From positions 256,722,744 through 256,786,743 of the forward strand of contig CM030362.1 of the NCBI GenBank assembly GCA_017893485.1: DNA of 64,000 bases, written 5' to 3'. Made by a program: the position numbers and the translations under genes. Every line of letters begins with the position of its first letter. The stretch's first letter is position 1. The notes below the pieces were generated by a model. That model was given only the letters and a program-made list of their open reading frames with translations, was not told where the DNA came from and made no database searches. Source of the stretch: Hemerocallis citrina (taxonomy: Eukaryota > Streptophyta > Magnoliopsida > Asparagales > Asphodelaceae). This document shows, piece after piece, positions 11,449-23,174 of the stretch.

Positions 11449-12737
11449 GAATTGTCCAAGCCCATCAGCTAATCTGACTAAAATCAATTAGCCCTACCTT
11501 GTGAGATTGTGATGTGCTGACACGTCATGGCTACAGCCAGTTAGACCATGGTCAATCAACTCAGTTGGACCATGGTCAATCAACTGAATTAGACGAAATC
11601 CTAATCTAAATTTGTTAGGATATCACCAGGGTTTATGTATGACATAACTGTTGTTTCCTATATTTTGAGTTGTACTTGCTCAAGGAATTTCTTGGGCCTA
11701 GGAGAGGAATTTTGCACAAAGGATTCACGTTTATTTGTGAGTCTTGGCAAGGGAACATCAGTCTCCATTAATTGTAGTTGTAATTTTTTTCATCTAAGAA
11801 GCATCAATGTGGACATGCTGACACGAGCACAATGTGAAACAACATACCAACACAAGAAAGGTTTAGAAAAACTATACAAAAAAAGCTAGTATCATGTCGA
11901 TTTGTGAGTCAAAGACAAGTATCCTACACGTGCCTACATGACCCGAACACCAAATAAAAGTGTACGTGCTTCATAGTTCTCCACTGTTAGCATAATCTCT
12001 CCAGTGATCTTCGCCCACAATATGATCTGTATTAATCATAGTTGGCTTGCATTTTCTATTTGTTTCTAGTTTGTTACAAATACCCATTGTCACCATAGCA
12101 TGATTATTCTCCTCATCAACTCTAAATTGTACCTCAAGGAGTTATTCCCAACAAAAAGTATCGATCCGAGGAAGACCTATACTTCAAATGACGGACATGA
12201 AGGTTAACTAGAGAACATGATGCAACAACTTCATCGTGCCCGTTTCTGAAACATAATCCCATGACTAGTCTTTGTTGTCAGAATATAAGTGTAACACCCT
12301 CAACCCTTGCTACAACTTCGGAGTTTTTGTTTAGCGACGAACAAACATAGTCTCTCAAAATGGTACCAGCAGCAAGCCAGATTCATGTCCCACCTGGCGC
12401 AAATACCCAAATGCGCACTAAAATTTAAAATGCAGGTCAACAGCATAAGACCCGCACTGATAAGAGGGCGCACAACCTGTGGAGGCATTCTAATATAAAA
12501 GTGGAAAGTTTCTGGACTAGTTACCCTCCTTCAACCCTTACCACAACTTCGGAGTTTCGGCATTGTAATCTGGGTCTTCCACGGCACCTCCCAAAATCAT
12601 CTTTTCGGGCCATCACTGCGTAGTTACTACTCTCTCTTCATTGTTGTATTCATCACAGTAGGGAACATTTATTACATCTTAAGCCCTAAATTTTCAACTT
12701 TCCATTTTATATTAAAAAATACATATTTATCCCTCAA
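11449..12737. other. Intergenic DNA with LTR-like debris
   Basis: A 25-base segment around 'accatggtcaatcaact' is tandemly duplicated at about 11543-11590. From 12290 a TGTAACACCCTCAAC start is followed by a block 'caacccttgctacaacttcg' repeated at about 12300-12325 and 12533-12558. This may be a fragment of an LTR but no end pair or duplication was found. Confidence 0.4.
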
Positions 12738-13316
12738 TCTATATAATAAAACACAAAGAAAGCTATCAAGTGGCTCACCTTCAATCCTCCCAAAATCAAA
12801 GGTCAAGATCTAATCTAACAAAACATATTTTTCCTCCCAAAATTTCAAACCCCAAATCAAAAATCCACCCCCCCCCAAAAAAAAACTAAAAAACTCATTA
12901 CTTTATTACTATCTCTCTCTTCTATCTTCTCCCTACACTTTTCTCTCCCTATCTCTCTCTCTCATACTTTCTTTATTTACTTATAAATTTAGATTTTAAG
13001 ATTTCAGTTTTATAAATTTTCAGAATTTTAATGTTTTTTTATTGCACATGTTATATTGAAAATAGTAAATATCTCTTTAACAGTTAAAATTTCATCATTT
13101 TTCACACTTAAAGTTCTAAGAAGTTAGATTTTACACTCCCATTTATAATTATTTTTCAACATATACTAATGGAAACATGACTTTTATTTACAACTAATTA
13201 TTGTCATACTATTCAAACTTGAGCTACATAATTATTGTTTTACTATTTACAAGGCTTTTCGTGTTTTGTATCGTTCCGAAGACGTGTCGTAGGCACGTGC
13301 CCACGGGCAAATCTAG
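12738..13316 (+). mobile_element. Non-autonomous Helitron, 579 bp
   Basis: It begins TCTATATAATAAAACAC after an A and ends CTAG before a T, the A|TC...CTRR|T structure of Helitrons. Just upstream of the end is a GC-rich hairpin (gcccacgggc within 13299-13309). The second Helitron at 54928-56214 has a closely similar start and end, which supports both calls. No helicase gene is present. Confidence 0.75.
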
Positions 13317-13775
13317 TCTAATTCTAAATTCCAATGCATCCGCATTCTCCATCCATATCACACACACACACACAAGAACTAAAAATCGCAACTTTCATAC
13401 ATTTGCAACACCCAATAGCTTCACAAAAAACCCATTGAAGAAAATACGACCCAGATGGGTATTTTCAAAATATCAGAAAAAGGAGAAACTGAAGTGGATA
13501 AGGTTACAAGGGGAAGCAAAAAAATACCTTAAAACCTCCGAAATGAAAGGAAGTGAGTCTTCTGCTAGTCTTGCGAATTCCCGTGTTCTCTTCTTCCGAT
13601 TTCTCGCGATTCTTGTACTAGAAGAAGAGAGGAGAAGAGACAGGGACGGCCATTAGGAGGAGGAAAAGTAGAAAATGAGAGAATTGCCGAATTGGGTGAG
13701 GGTGAGGGTTGGATTTTGTGATGTTGGGTTTCTTTTCATATCTGGATCCGACCCGATAAAGATGGGCTTGGTACT
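13317..13775. other. Intergenic DNA, possible leader remnant
   Basis: Purine/pyrimidine-rich DNA at about 13440-13700 looks like a plant 5'-leader on the minus strand with a donor-like GTATTT near 13527, but no coding frame could be confirmed. A CA microsatellite of a few units lies at about 13360-13373. Confidence 0.3.
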
Positions 13776-14383
13776 AATTTTTTGAATTTTTTGCCGTCAT
13801 AGCCACTTTTGGAAAATATTTGCGTTTTTAGGCCAGTTCCCCAACTATTAGCGCTTTTGGGCTACTTTGTGCCACGTCAACAGCTGCCGCTATTCTCAAT
13901 AGTGACCTCTTCATTTAGAGGTCGTTAATGGGAATAGCGACATGTGTTTTAATTTTTTTTTATTTTTTTTTGTCGTCGACATACCCACTAACTACCTTGG
14001 TATAATGAGGTCAGTGAGCTCGAATGAATGTATTAGGATACTTAGCGATTCCTAAAATGCTTACCCCAAAAATTTAACACTGAGGTCGCTAAGGTCGTTA
14101 TTCCCAATAGTGACCTCAGTAGGAAACACAATCTCCTCAGCGACCTCATTATACTAAGGTCGTTAGTGGGAATAGCGACGGCAAACAAAAAATTCAAAAA
14201 AAATTAAAACATAGGTCGCTATTTCCATTAGGGATCTTTAAATGAAGAGGCCGCTATTGGAAATAGCAGTCGCTGCTGACGTGGCGCAAAGTAGCCAAAA
14301 ACGCTAATAGTTTGGCAACTGGCCCAAAAACGTATAATATTTTCAAAAAATGGCCTATGTAGGCAAAAAACTCAAATTTTTGG
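13776..14383. mobile_element. Foldback (long inverted repeat) element
   Basis: The two halves are inverted copies of each other with a centre near 14080. Left-arm blocks such as 'aactattagcgcttttggg' and 'gtgccacgtcaaca' recur inverted near 14290-14325 and 14270-14290. 'ttaatttttttt' near 13950 recurs inverted near 14200, and the innermost 'ggtataatgaggtc' at 13999-14012 recurs inverted near 14145-14158. No coding region is present. Arms of nearly 300 bp with a very short loop fit a foldback or Mutator-like MITE; no clear TSD was found. Confidence 0.75.
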
Positions 14384-14814
14384 GGGGCCAGATGGTGGGC
14401 TACTACCATAAACTAAAGGGTGGAAATTTTGGCGATAATAGCCCGATTCTCTCTCGCGCAATTTACATGATTGGTGGAGCCTGCTGAGTAGTTCAACTTT
14501 GGGTGGGACGAATCTTCATGCGAGGGGAGTGGACATGGTCCGTATCTGGGTTGTGCATGGCATGGTCCACACCCAAAAGCTGACTCACGCATGGGCCTAT
14601 CTCAAATCTCTAATCTTTGATCTATCTATAACTATTATCTTCTTCTACTATTTTAATGGGAGAGTTTGTCACCAAACAAATTTCATTTATAACTAAACAA
14701 ACATGTGCATGGTAACCCAATAAACATGTGCAGTGCACATGCATAACTAATATAAATGAGGTTTTAGGTTCGATGCCAGACAACGTCGTTTGTAAATATT
14801 AAAAAAAAAATTGA
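14384..14814. other. Intergenic DNA with small repeat debris
   Basis: 'tctactattttaatgggagag' at about 14644-14664 recurs with one change near 30145-30165. The block 'catgcataactaatat' plus 'ggttcgatgccagac' (14740-14787) recurs near 31299-31347. These look like pieces of one small Helitron-like family. Confidence 0.4.
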
Positions 14815-16210
14815 ATAAAAAGGTGGAATAATGTCACCATGTTTCATTATGAGGTTTTAATAAAACACCTCTAGGGTACTGAGGAGAATACAAAAACTCC
14901 AAAGCTTTAAATAAAACATAAACTTCCAGCATCGCCTTGAAGAGTGGGACAATCCAAAAGTACTACAGAGAAACCAAAATAACAAGTACATATATAGACA
15001 GAAACAATCATAACATTCTTTCCAACAAATCTCTAGAAGGTGAGAATATGGGAATTTTCGTCCAAGCTCAATCTAAGATTAGTCCGAACTCAACTTCCTC
15101 ATCATCATACTCGTCTACCTAGAAAGCTCTGGCGATCCTCCCTCTCGGACCTGTAGCAGCAGCTGTAGCCCAAAAGGAAATAAGATGCATGATATGAGTT
15201 AGGATACCGGAAGAACTATTACAAGGTCTAGCAAAAATAAAAGTTATTTCTATCAAGCCATAAAAACCATGTTGTGGCAGCGATGGCGATGGATCGTGCG
15301 TCTTTCATCTCGTGACGTCTAGAGGCAACTTTGGGGTCAATCCAGAGATCCCCATATGTATTGGGATAGTCACTCATACCTAAGGCCCACAGGACCTCAA
15401 CTAGTATTGTTTTACTCCGTTGGCAGCCAATGAAGAGGTGATTCAGTGACTCCGTATAAGCGTTGCATAATCCATAGGTGGTTGCAATGTCCGGTTGCCT
15501 TTTGGAAAGATTTTCTCATACTAGGTTGAGTTTTAAAGGAAGGTTTCCATGCTCCCCTCCTCCATGACTTGGCCACAAAAATGTGAGGTTGTGACGCATG
15601 TTCATATATGTCCGGAAAACGTTCTCTAAGTGTGTGAACGCCGGACCATTTGTCCCACCAGAATTTGGTCGACTGCCCATTGCCGATAAAATACGTGATC
15701 GCCGTGTTGAACGGTTCATCGAGCAATCCCTTTTCATTACCAAGACACCATAGGACCCACCCGGAAGCCCAAACTTCTCGTTCTTTTCCTTTGCAAGTGA
15801 GGTTGAATGAATTCCTGCCGACCTTTGCCATTTGGATGGAACACCATTTGCCCAATAGAGCAAGGTTCATGTCCCTCAAATCAATAATCCACAATCTGTC
15901 ATGCATTTTATTCATGCATGCTTTTTCCCATCTAATCAAATGGTAGCCTCCTTTATCAGTATCAACTCCTTTCCAAATAAATCTCTTCTGGATGTGGTCA
16001 ATTATTTGAATTACCCACTTTGGTAATTCGAAGAAAGACCTGTAGTAAATAGGGAGGTTGAATAAGACCGAGTTGATAATGACCACTTTTCCACCAAGAG
16101 ACAGATATTTGCCTTTCCATCCTGCCAGTCGAGCATCCACTATGTCAATGATCGATATCCAGTAAGCTTCCCTAGTATGAGTAGTAATCCCGGGTATTTG
16201 ATAGGGAAAG
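14815..16210 (-). mobile_element. LINE 3' part, interrupted by the TRIM
   Basis: The 3' untranslated region and the C-terminal reverse-transcriptase part of a plant L1-like element lie here on the minus strand. The upstream continuation (31197-about 31256) is on the far side of a 15 kb nested insertion. The flanking GAAAG is duplicated at 16206-16210 and 31192-31196. Further 5' the LINE is lost. The 3' end near 14815 is approximate; a T-rich run when read on the minus strand lies there instead of a clean poly(A). Confidence 0.75.
15228..16210 (-). pseudogene. LINE ORF2 C-terminus: RT end and zf-RVT domain
   Basis: The frame carries the post-catalytic RT region ('ARLAGWKGKYLSLGGKVVII', 'SVLFNLPIYYRSFFELP', 'IQKRFIWKG', 'GYHLIRWEKAC'), typical of plant L1-like ORF2. 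Then, in a different frame after about 15460, comes the zf-RVT end ('LCNAYTESLNHLFIGC', 'ILVEVLWALGM') with a stop at 15228-15230. ORF2 proteins reverse-transcribe their own RNA at nicked target DNA; this fragment lacks the endonuclease and the catalytic YxDD region. The open frame continues across the TSD into 31197-31256, showing that the TRIM landed in the coding sequence. It is a pseudogene by truncation, frameshift and insertion. Confidence 0.85.
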
Positions 16211-16541
16211 TGTAACACCCTGTGATTTTCAAAAAAATAATAATATAATAGTAGTAGTATAATATAATATATATAATATATATATGTTAAGGTTAAGGAG
16301 TGCTACTGCTCTTGCTCACGTGGGAGTGCTTTGGAAAGAGGTAAGTGTAAGAGATTATAATCCCATATCGATAAATCACTTAAATAAAATAATATATAAA
16401 TAACATAGCCTATGATCAAGAGTCACCTAATCGATTAACCAACTTTTGAGAGACAGCCTGTGGTGGGCAGTTGTACTGTATAGTATCTAATTTGTCTTCT
16501 AAATTGTATAAATTGTCTGAGCTAGGGGCAGGGGCGTTACA
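16211..16541 (+). repeat. 5' LTR of the TRIM
   Basis: TGTAACACCCTGTG...GGGGCGTTACA; nearly identical to 30863-31191 preceded by 16908-16911. It contains an AT-rich segment and 'gatcaagagtcacctaatcg', with no 5S-like box, so it is not Cassandra. Confidence 0.9.
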
Positions 16542-16543
16542 AA

Positions 16544-16556
16544 TGGTATCAGAGCC
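16544..16556 (+). other. TRIM primer-binding site
   Basis: TGGTATCAGAGCC two bases after the 5' LTR is the standard match to the 3' end of initiator tRNA-Met used by many plant LTR elements. Confidence 0.85.
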
Positions 16557-16595
16557 GATTTTTGACACCGAGTGTGGGTAAAAGTGGGTGAGATT

Positions 16596-16690
16596 GTGAG
16601 ACCCGTATTTCTGTATAATAGTATATGGAAGATATATATATATATACTATTCCTTCCATATACTATTATACAGAAATACGGGGTCTCACA
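16596..16690. repeat. Near-perfect palindrome inside the TRIM
   Basis: 'gtgagacccgtatttctgta' and the following 'taatagtatatgga' recur inverted as 'tccatatactatta' and 'tacagaaatacggggtctca', separated by an AT-rich loop. Arms are about 36 bp. It would fold into a strong hairpin in RNA or single-stranded DNA. Confidence 0.85.
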
Positions 16691-16892
16691 GAGATGTATG
16701 CCTGAGATGGAGCTAGCAGATGTACGTCGGGTATGCCTGAGAGGGAGCGAGGTGGTGGCCTGAAATAGTGGACCACCCGCAAAATAAGGGTACGGTGCAG
16801 CTAGCAGAATCAGGGCACTCCACTCCACATCGGCTAGAAAGGAGATCCTGCACTAGATTGTGCATGCCCGTGCTCAGCGAGGACGCTGATTT

Positions 16893-16907
16893 CCGAAGGG
16901 AGGTGTG
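16893..16907 (+). other. TRIM polypurine tract
   Basis: The purine-rich CCGAAGGGAGGTGTG directly precedes the first T of the 3' LTR at 16908, as expected for the plus-strand primer. Confidence 0.65.
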
Positions 16908-16911
16908 TGTA

Positions 16912-17275
16912 CAGTGCAATGGACGAAGTCTTCACCGACATTTTTTTTGCGATTTACCGGCATTTTTTAAACGCTGGTGATTAAGCTACCGACGTTTCAT
17001 TGAACGCCACAACAACCGTCGGGATGCGCGTGCCGGGGAATACTGCCATACTACCCCGGTGTTTTATAAATTCGCCAGTGTACATTTTGCTTTGCCCGGC
17101 GTTGAAGGAGCGCCGGTGTAAAATAATTTCAATTTTTTAAATTATTAAAATTAGGGAACCCCGATGTTTAAAATACGCCGGGGATTGTTTTTAAAAATTT
17201 GAATTTTTCTGTACCAATTCGTTTTTAAATTTTTAAAACATACACCGGCGTTTTACCAAACGCCGGTGTATGGGT
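16912..17275. repeat. CACTA left subterminal hairpin repeats
   Basis: Repeated inverted units of the type 'accggcg...cgccggt' occur, for example near 17090-17120, 17158-17186 and 17242-17270. In CACTA elements such motifs bind the small element protein and are needed for excision. Confidence 0.65.
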
Positions 17276-18836
17276 TTTTTTTATTTTTTGGGGGTGGGGG
17301 GGGGGGGGGGGTTGAAACAGAATTTCGTTTTATTTTTTGGGTTGAAAACCTGTATGTTATTTACTTTTTTGCATCAAAAATAAATTGTAGTAATTTCCAG
17401 TCATCCACAATAACACAATAAAGAATATAGAAAACGAAATTCATTATATATATATTTTCCAAGCAGCAACAAACACAACTTAAGATGTTTAAAGTTCTTC
17501 AGTCTAAATCCAGTATTCAACGTTTCTCACACAAGTATCAAGTTACATATAACTCGGTTACAAAAAATTCTAACAAGTTTCACCATACAAAATAATTTGA
17601 ACATCAAAAAAGACTAAAAAAAGACTATTGCAGTTAGTAAATTCTCTTAATCGGTACGCCTCCTTATGTCCTCGTTGCTTCCATCATGCTCACTTTGATT
17701 CTCTGGATTGACCCGACTTGAATTAGTTGGAACTCTATTTTGAAACTGTGTAAGTCACACATTAAAATATAATCAGCAAGGTAATTATACATTAAACTAA
17801 TGAATTTAAAACATAAAACTTAAAGAGCATACTTTGTTCACAGCAAAAGAGCTCAAATATGAAATACAATTGTAAAACTGATCAAATATACTATGCACAT
17901 ATACTGGCTGCTTCTGAGATTACTAAATTGGTAATATATAGATTGCTAAATTGCTAATCTAGGTCCTATTGGGTAAAATCACGAAAACCACTTGGTAATA
18001 GGTCTATATATAAGGCAAGTGTCCTGAAAAGCACCAAAGCAGACTAAAAAAATGCATGGTTTGGAAATCTTTTGTATCTTCTTAACATAGTGCCACCATA
18101 GCAGAATAAAACTGAAAGCCAAAACAAATTTTTCTTAACCAGACTTGTATTGACTTCTAACTCCCGTGCTATCAGCTCTGATAATTCAATAATGTGAGGT
18201 TTCAGATTTGGATACTTAACACATTATTGACATGACATTGAGTGTTAAGTTTCAGATCTGGATACTTAACAAATTCTGGCAAAGGTTATTACACCTACCT
18301 TCAATTGATATGGGAATATATGGTGATAAAGAAAAGTTAGGAAGTTAGATATAAAAAAACATGCCAGAATTTGAAATTACCAAAGCAATGTGAATCATTC
18401 ATATCAGAGCATACTTTTTTTTGATTCTACAGATTACCAGAGCATACTTTTTTTTGAACTTAAATTACCAGAGCATACTTTTTTTTTTATTCTACAGATT
18501 AGTACAATTTATATATGCTAGTGGGCAATAAACTGAAGTTGTGATAAAGTTGAGATTTTGTTGTCCTTCGCACATTCATATCATTTTATTTTCTCATTTG
18601 AAAGCATAATAAGTCTTCCGTATTTATTTTCACATTCATTTGATTTTATATATATCTTACATGGTCCTCTAACTGAAAGACATTCATTCCTTAATTTGGT
18701 ACAGTAATAAGCTATTCATGGGGAAAACTCAACATCGCAATGAGACGAGGCCAGGATATTCAAAATCTAGGTACTGAATAAAAATTAAAATAAATACTAT
18801 AAACATATCATATCGGTTCTAAGTTACAATACTAAC
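17276..18836. other. CACTA non-coding interior, left
   Basis: It begins with a poly-G run (about 17293-17310) and continues AT-rich. 'taccagagcatactttttttt' is repeated at about 18417, 18436 and 18469. No coding region is seen; it follows the stop of the Transposase_24 gene and is probably its 3' flank. Confidence 0.5.
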
Positions 18837-20616
18837 CTATGTCGGAGTGGCTCGTTCGAGATTTTGGTGTCTTAACAACTCTGACATGTCTGCAAATGCC
18901 TTTCTAAGTTCTGACAATTTTGACTTTATAGAGCCCATCTCCTCATCTCTCGGATCCTCAGCAGTAGATGCACAAGCCTCAAAGACTTGAGTGGGTGTTG
19001 TCCCTAAATCCATTCCACGCACACGGCTAGGGCGCTCTGGGCCTCTCGTTCCGATCAAAGTATGGCGCTGAAGTGATAATGTGGCAAAGGAAGATGTGGT
19101 AGAGTCAGAGGCCATTGTGGAAGACAGTTCGGCATATTTGACTCTGGCAGTGCTCTGTTAAAATACAAATTGAAAGAAAAAGATACATATGTTATTTACT
19201 TGATTGTCCATTTAACAAATCTAAGAACACACATCATGAAGAAAAGTTACCGATATCATCGCAGCTGCAGTGGAAACAAATTGCCCATCTGGTTTCTTGT
19301 GGGTAGCGTCAAAGAAATCTAGATCGCCAAACTTGTCTGCACCATGTTCCTTAACCTTTATATTAATAAACCACAGCTATAAGAAACATTATAATCTTTG
19401 TATAATCATTGGGGAAAAAACACTGAAGACTAACCAATCTCTCATGAACTACAGCGAAGCTGCTAGCTCCAGCAGTTGGCAATACATCATGTTGCCCCCG
19501 ACTTGCCGAACCGATTTCAGACCTTTTCTGTACATTTCACATTATTACAACTCAATCATAATTAATAAACAAAATCTAATGCAATAATTGTAATATTAAG
19601 ATGAATACCTTTCCCTCTGGAGAACTCCAAAAATGAACAAGGTAGTGCCAGTCAGAAGGATTAACATTAGGAGGGACAACCCTTGCATTGTCGGCTGTGG
19701 ACTTATTTTCATCAAAAAATGCCGCCTTAAGTTCACATTTCTAGTCTCTCCACTTCTTTCCCATAGACTTGTTCAACCATTTCTTATCAAGACTGTCGGG
19801 GCATTCAAATTTTTGTTGTAGATTAACTTGAAGATTAATCAAATGTCGGGGTATTCCAGAGCAACCAACAAAAATTGAGGCGACCATAATAGAGTTAGTT
19901 CATCAAATGCACATAGGAGCCCAGGTATATAGGAAATCCTGTACACTCAGGTTTGTAACATACTAAATGATGAAGCTACTTTAGAACAACTAAGTGAAAA
20001 AATCTATAGTTAATACCTAACACTGACTGAAGTAATTGTACATAAACACCTAAGATAATTCAAGGGCATTTTTCCTACAGATTACCCATATATTAAATTA
20101 CGCAGTTGTGCATAAACACCTATGTGAGAGAAGAGAAGATAAGTTAAATGGGTAGTCACCTTCCTTAGAATAGCATGACTGTAAATTTTTCAATCTATTG
20201 AATTACTCAGTTGTTAAATTAAGTTTCCGACATGCATAAAATAAAGGAAAAGGAAATACCTTGATAGTATTGATGGCAACTGCCTTAGATGTCGCCAGAA
20301 TTTTGGACCATCTATCGTAAGACAATGGAACCATTTGTCCATTTCTTGCAATTACCCCAATGAAATTAGCGAATTTAGCTGCATTCTTGCCTACAGGCTG
20401 ATTTGCATTGTTTACTGTCACGATAATTTTGTTATCCAACGAACGCTTCCAAATGTCTCCCATCCTCATCGGTCCCTTTTTTTTTTTGGCTGACGGTGCA
20501 CTCCCCTCACCCATCTCAATTTGATTGTCAGTCTCGTCTACAGGTTTCCCTGCACATCCCTCGCGATTGGAGTGGGCGAGGGTGCCCTTTTTGTATTCCT
20601 TCTCGGCATTTTTCAC
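18837..20616 (-). pseudogene. CACTA Transposase_24 (Ptta/En/Spm) protein, degenerate
   Basis: Minus-strand exons can be followed. Exon 20616-20260 ('RMGDIWKRSLDNKIIVTVNN', 'KFANFIGVIARNGQMVPLSY') ends at a GT donor. An exon at about 19820-19611 has 'DKKWLNKSMGKKWRD' and 'NPSDWHYLVHFWSSPEGK'. Further exons lie at about 19580-19441, 19358-19252 ('LDFFDATHKKPDGQFVS') and about 19156-18837 with a final coiled-coil-like tail. This order matches the Transposase_24 family, thought to be the TnpA-like DNA-binding partner of TNP2. The exon near 19760 has an in-frame TAG after 'KKWRD' where the family usually has a tyrosine, so the gene is probably dead. Exon ends other than 20260 are approximate. Confidence 0.8.
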
Positions 20617-21883
20617 TTAGAAAAATAAACTTCATATTAATATAATTAACAAAAAGCCAACAAATATATAAGAGTTTGCATTGTATCAGGAGGAATAACT
20701 TTGAATATGCATTGACCACTAGCAATATTATTGTGCAGTCGGTACTGCAATTTAAATTTGGGTTGCTCTATACTCTGATACATACTGATTATTATAATAT
20801 GGAGAGAAAAAAATTCGAAGTTGTGATAAGAGAGTTGACATGCAGTTTAGTATTATGTGAATCATATATAACAGTTTACCTAAGTCATTTTAAACCCATT
20901 TCAACAAATCATCTATTTTCGCATTTATAATTACAACAATCTTAAATTCTTAATGGCCATGAAAAACAATTAATGAAGAAAAAGAAGTGCACTAGCTAAA
21001 GAGTCTGTATCAGTATCACCCTCAAATGGACCAATCGATCACCCACTACTCCATTGACATTGCCAGAAATTATCCAAACAAAAAATGGAAATAAAGAAAA
21101 TGAATACAAGAATAAACTAGGATCTTCTAGTTTATGTGAGAATTCTTATAACTAGATGCTCCCTAATCTCTCCACTTCTTGTAACAATCCTTAATCATCA
21201 GAATGGAATTGAATATTGTATCTCTTGTTGGTGTGCAGGTTTACCATCTCCTAATGTAGTATGGAATACTACATCTCCTAATGTAGTATGCAGGTTTACC
21301 ATCTCTTGTTAGTGTGCAGGTTTAGTGTGCAAGTTTACATGGACAGCAAATATATGGATCCATCCATCAGGGTATTGATGAAGTGAATGCAAATCTTGAA
21401 GTATCAAAAGATGACTGAATCATTTGTACTGGATCTTGCAAAACAAATCTGTTGACATGGTTTTGAATGCAAATTATGATCATTTAAAAAAAATTGGGAT
21501 AATTTCAGTTGAAACTACAGAACTGCGGCATCAAAATAAAAATAATAAAAATATAAAAAGTTAGTAGTTGGATGCCAAAGACTATTTCCTGATATTTATT
21601 AGTATGAGAACATTATATATAAAAGTTAAAACTTGATGCATAGAGATTGACTTGAAGTATCCTATTAGGTTCACGGGAAGGATTATCAAGTGGTACTAGA
21701 TTTAAGATAACAATCTGACATGCTGATCAACTTTAGAGTGTACTAGATTTAAGATAACAATCTTTGGGTTTAAAATAGATTAAGGTTATTGTGTTTCATA
21801 CCCAAACCAACTCAAAAGTTAAACTCAATACAAGAGTTTAAAGGGGAAATTCTTAATTTTTTATTATTATAATACAATATCAT
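20617..21883. other. CACTA spacer between the two genes
   Basis: AT-rich and non-coding. A local duplication of 'ctcctaatgtagtatg' and 'gcaggtttaccatctc' lies at about 21235-21330, and 'tagatttaagataacaatct' is repeated near 21698 and 21744. It may hold the promoter of the Transposase_24 gene. Confidence 0.45.
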
Positions 21884-23161
21884 CTAATACATCTCCTGGC
21901 TCTCCATCCGTACGAAGCCAATTAGGACTACTGTTTCATCTGTTATGTTAACATCTAATATTGGAAACTCATTAGCAACATAGTAGTTCATGGAATCATC
22001 GTTCTCATCATCTGCAGCCTCGCCGAACTGAAATACATCTCTTGGTTGCATAATAAGTGCAATGTGAGATTTGGAGCAAACTGGATCTTCAACATAGAAC
22101 ACTTGATGGACTTGGGATGGGAAGACAAATGGTTCATGACTAATGTGTGTACCTGTGTGAATCAAATTTGAAAAATTTACAATTGTAAAACTTAATTTAT
22201 CCTTGTTATTGGGATAATTCTTATCCCAACCATCCCATTTCCCACGAAATAAGACTACCCGAAAATGACCGAAATAATCCAACTCAATGATATCCGTGAG
22301 CACCCCATAATAGTCAACATCTTCATCTATAGGATTCGCGTCTTCCCTAGTAGCATAACTTCTAGTCTTTGACGTGACTACAATTCCACTATTTTGGGAC
22401 TTCAAATAACGTTCGCGATCTTTAGCATGAAATCTGAAGCTATTGTATATATATCCCCTGAATCTTCTAACCATTTTATGGGGACCTTTCACCAGAATCT
22501 TTATTTCAGATGAAAGATCCTCATCATGCAATTTAGAGACCTACATATGTGATGGTTAATCGTATAAGTACAATGACGAATATAGATATAAAATATCATT
22601 GCATAAGTTGGAATTTCACTTACATGAGATTGAGACCAAGTATGGAAATTTTTATTCATTGTCTTACTTTGATCACGTGGTCTCAGTCTTCTCGGTCTAG
22701 CAGTTCTTTTAATCTCACGGATAAATTCACTAGAAATAATAAAATGATGGAAATGATGGTTAGTTAAAATTATGTCTCGTTTTTAAAGCAATATAAACAA
22801 CTCCAAATTTGACTTACGCTCGAAATGGCTCAACTGCTGCATAGTGATCTAGTACATATCTGTAACACCTTGAATTTGTAAAATACCAAAAACACTCGTT
22901 TTTATGTTTCTGGAGCGAGGAGAATTTTATTTGGTGTATTTTTATTTTAATTATTGATAGTGGTGTTTATATTTGTGTTAGATTGGAGTTATTGAGATAT
23001 TGGAGCTACGAATTAAAATTTTATGTGAAGAGATATGGTTTATTTTTATTTTTATTTTATAGTTTAGAGGATTATGATGAGATAATTTTAATGTATTTTA
23101 TATTGTTTATATTATTAAATTATAAAGTTGGGGTTGATTTGAAATATTTTGGAGAGGGGAC

Positions 23162-23174
23162 TTATTTATAAATA
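23162..23174 (+). promoter_or_regulatory. Putative TATA box of the solo LTR
   Basis: TTATTTATAAATACT, about 300 bases into the LTR, is followed by a CT-rich stretch (23231-23345) like a plant retroelement leader. Promoter use is inferred. Confidence 0.45.

Larger units (their letters stand above)
16211..16911 (+). mobile_element. TRIM retrotransposon, 5' LTR and interior (rest at 30863-31191)
   Basis: A very small LTR retrotransposon has two 331-333 bp LTRs, a tRNA-Met-type primer site and only about 366 bp of non-coding interior, so it is a TRIM. Its 3' LTR begins T-GTA at 16908-16911, then is broken by the CACTA element, and resumes ACACCCCGTG at 30863. TSD GAAAG flanks the whole (16206-16210, 31192-31196). 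Unbroken length would be about 1.03 kb. It has no coding capacity and depends on proteins from another element. Confidence 0.9.

Noticed and set aside
13201..13656. A 151-codon plus-strand ORF
   Set aside because: Overlaps the Helitron 3' end and leader-like DNA, has low-complexity segments and no recognisable domain.
16211..16541. Cassandra TRIM carrying 5S rRNA
   Set aside because: No 5S-like A box, intermediate element or C box is present in the LTR.
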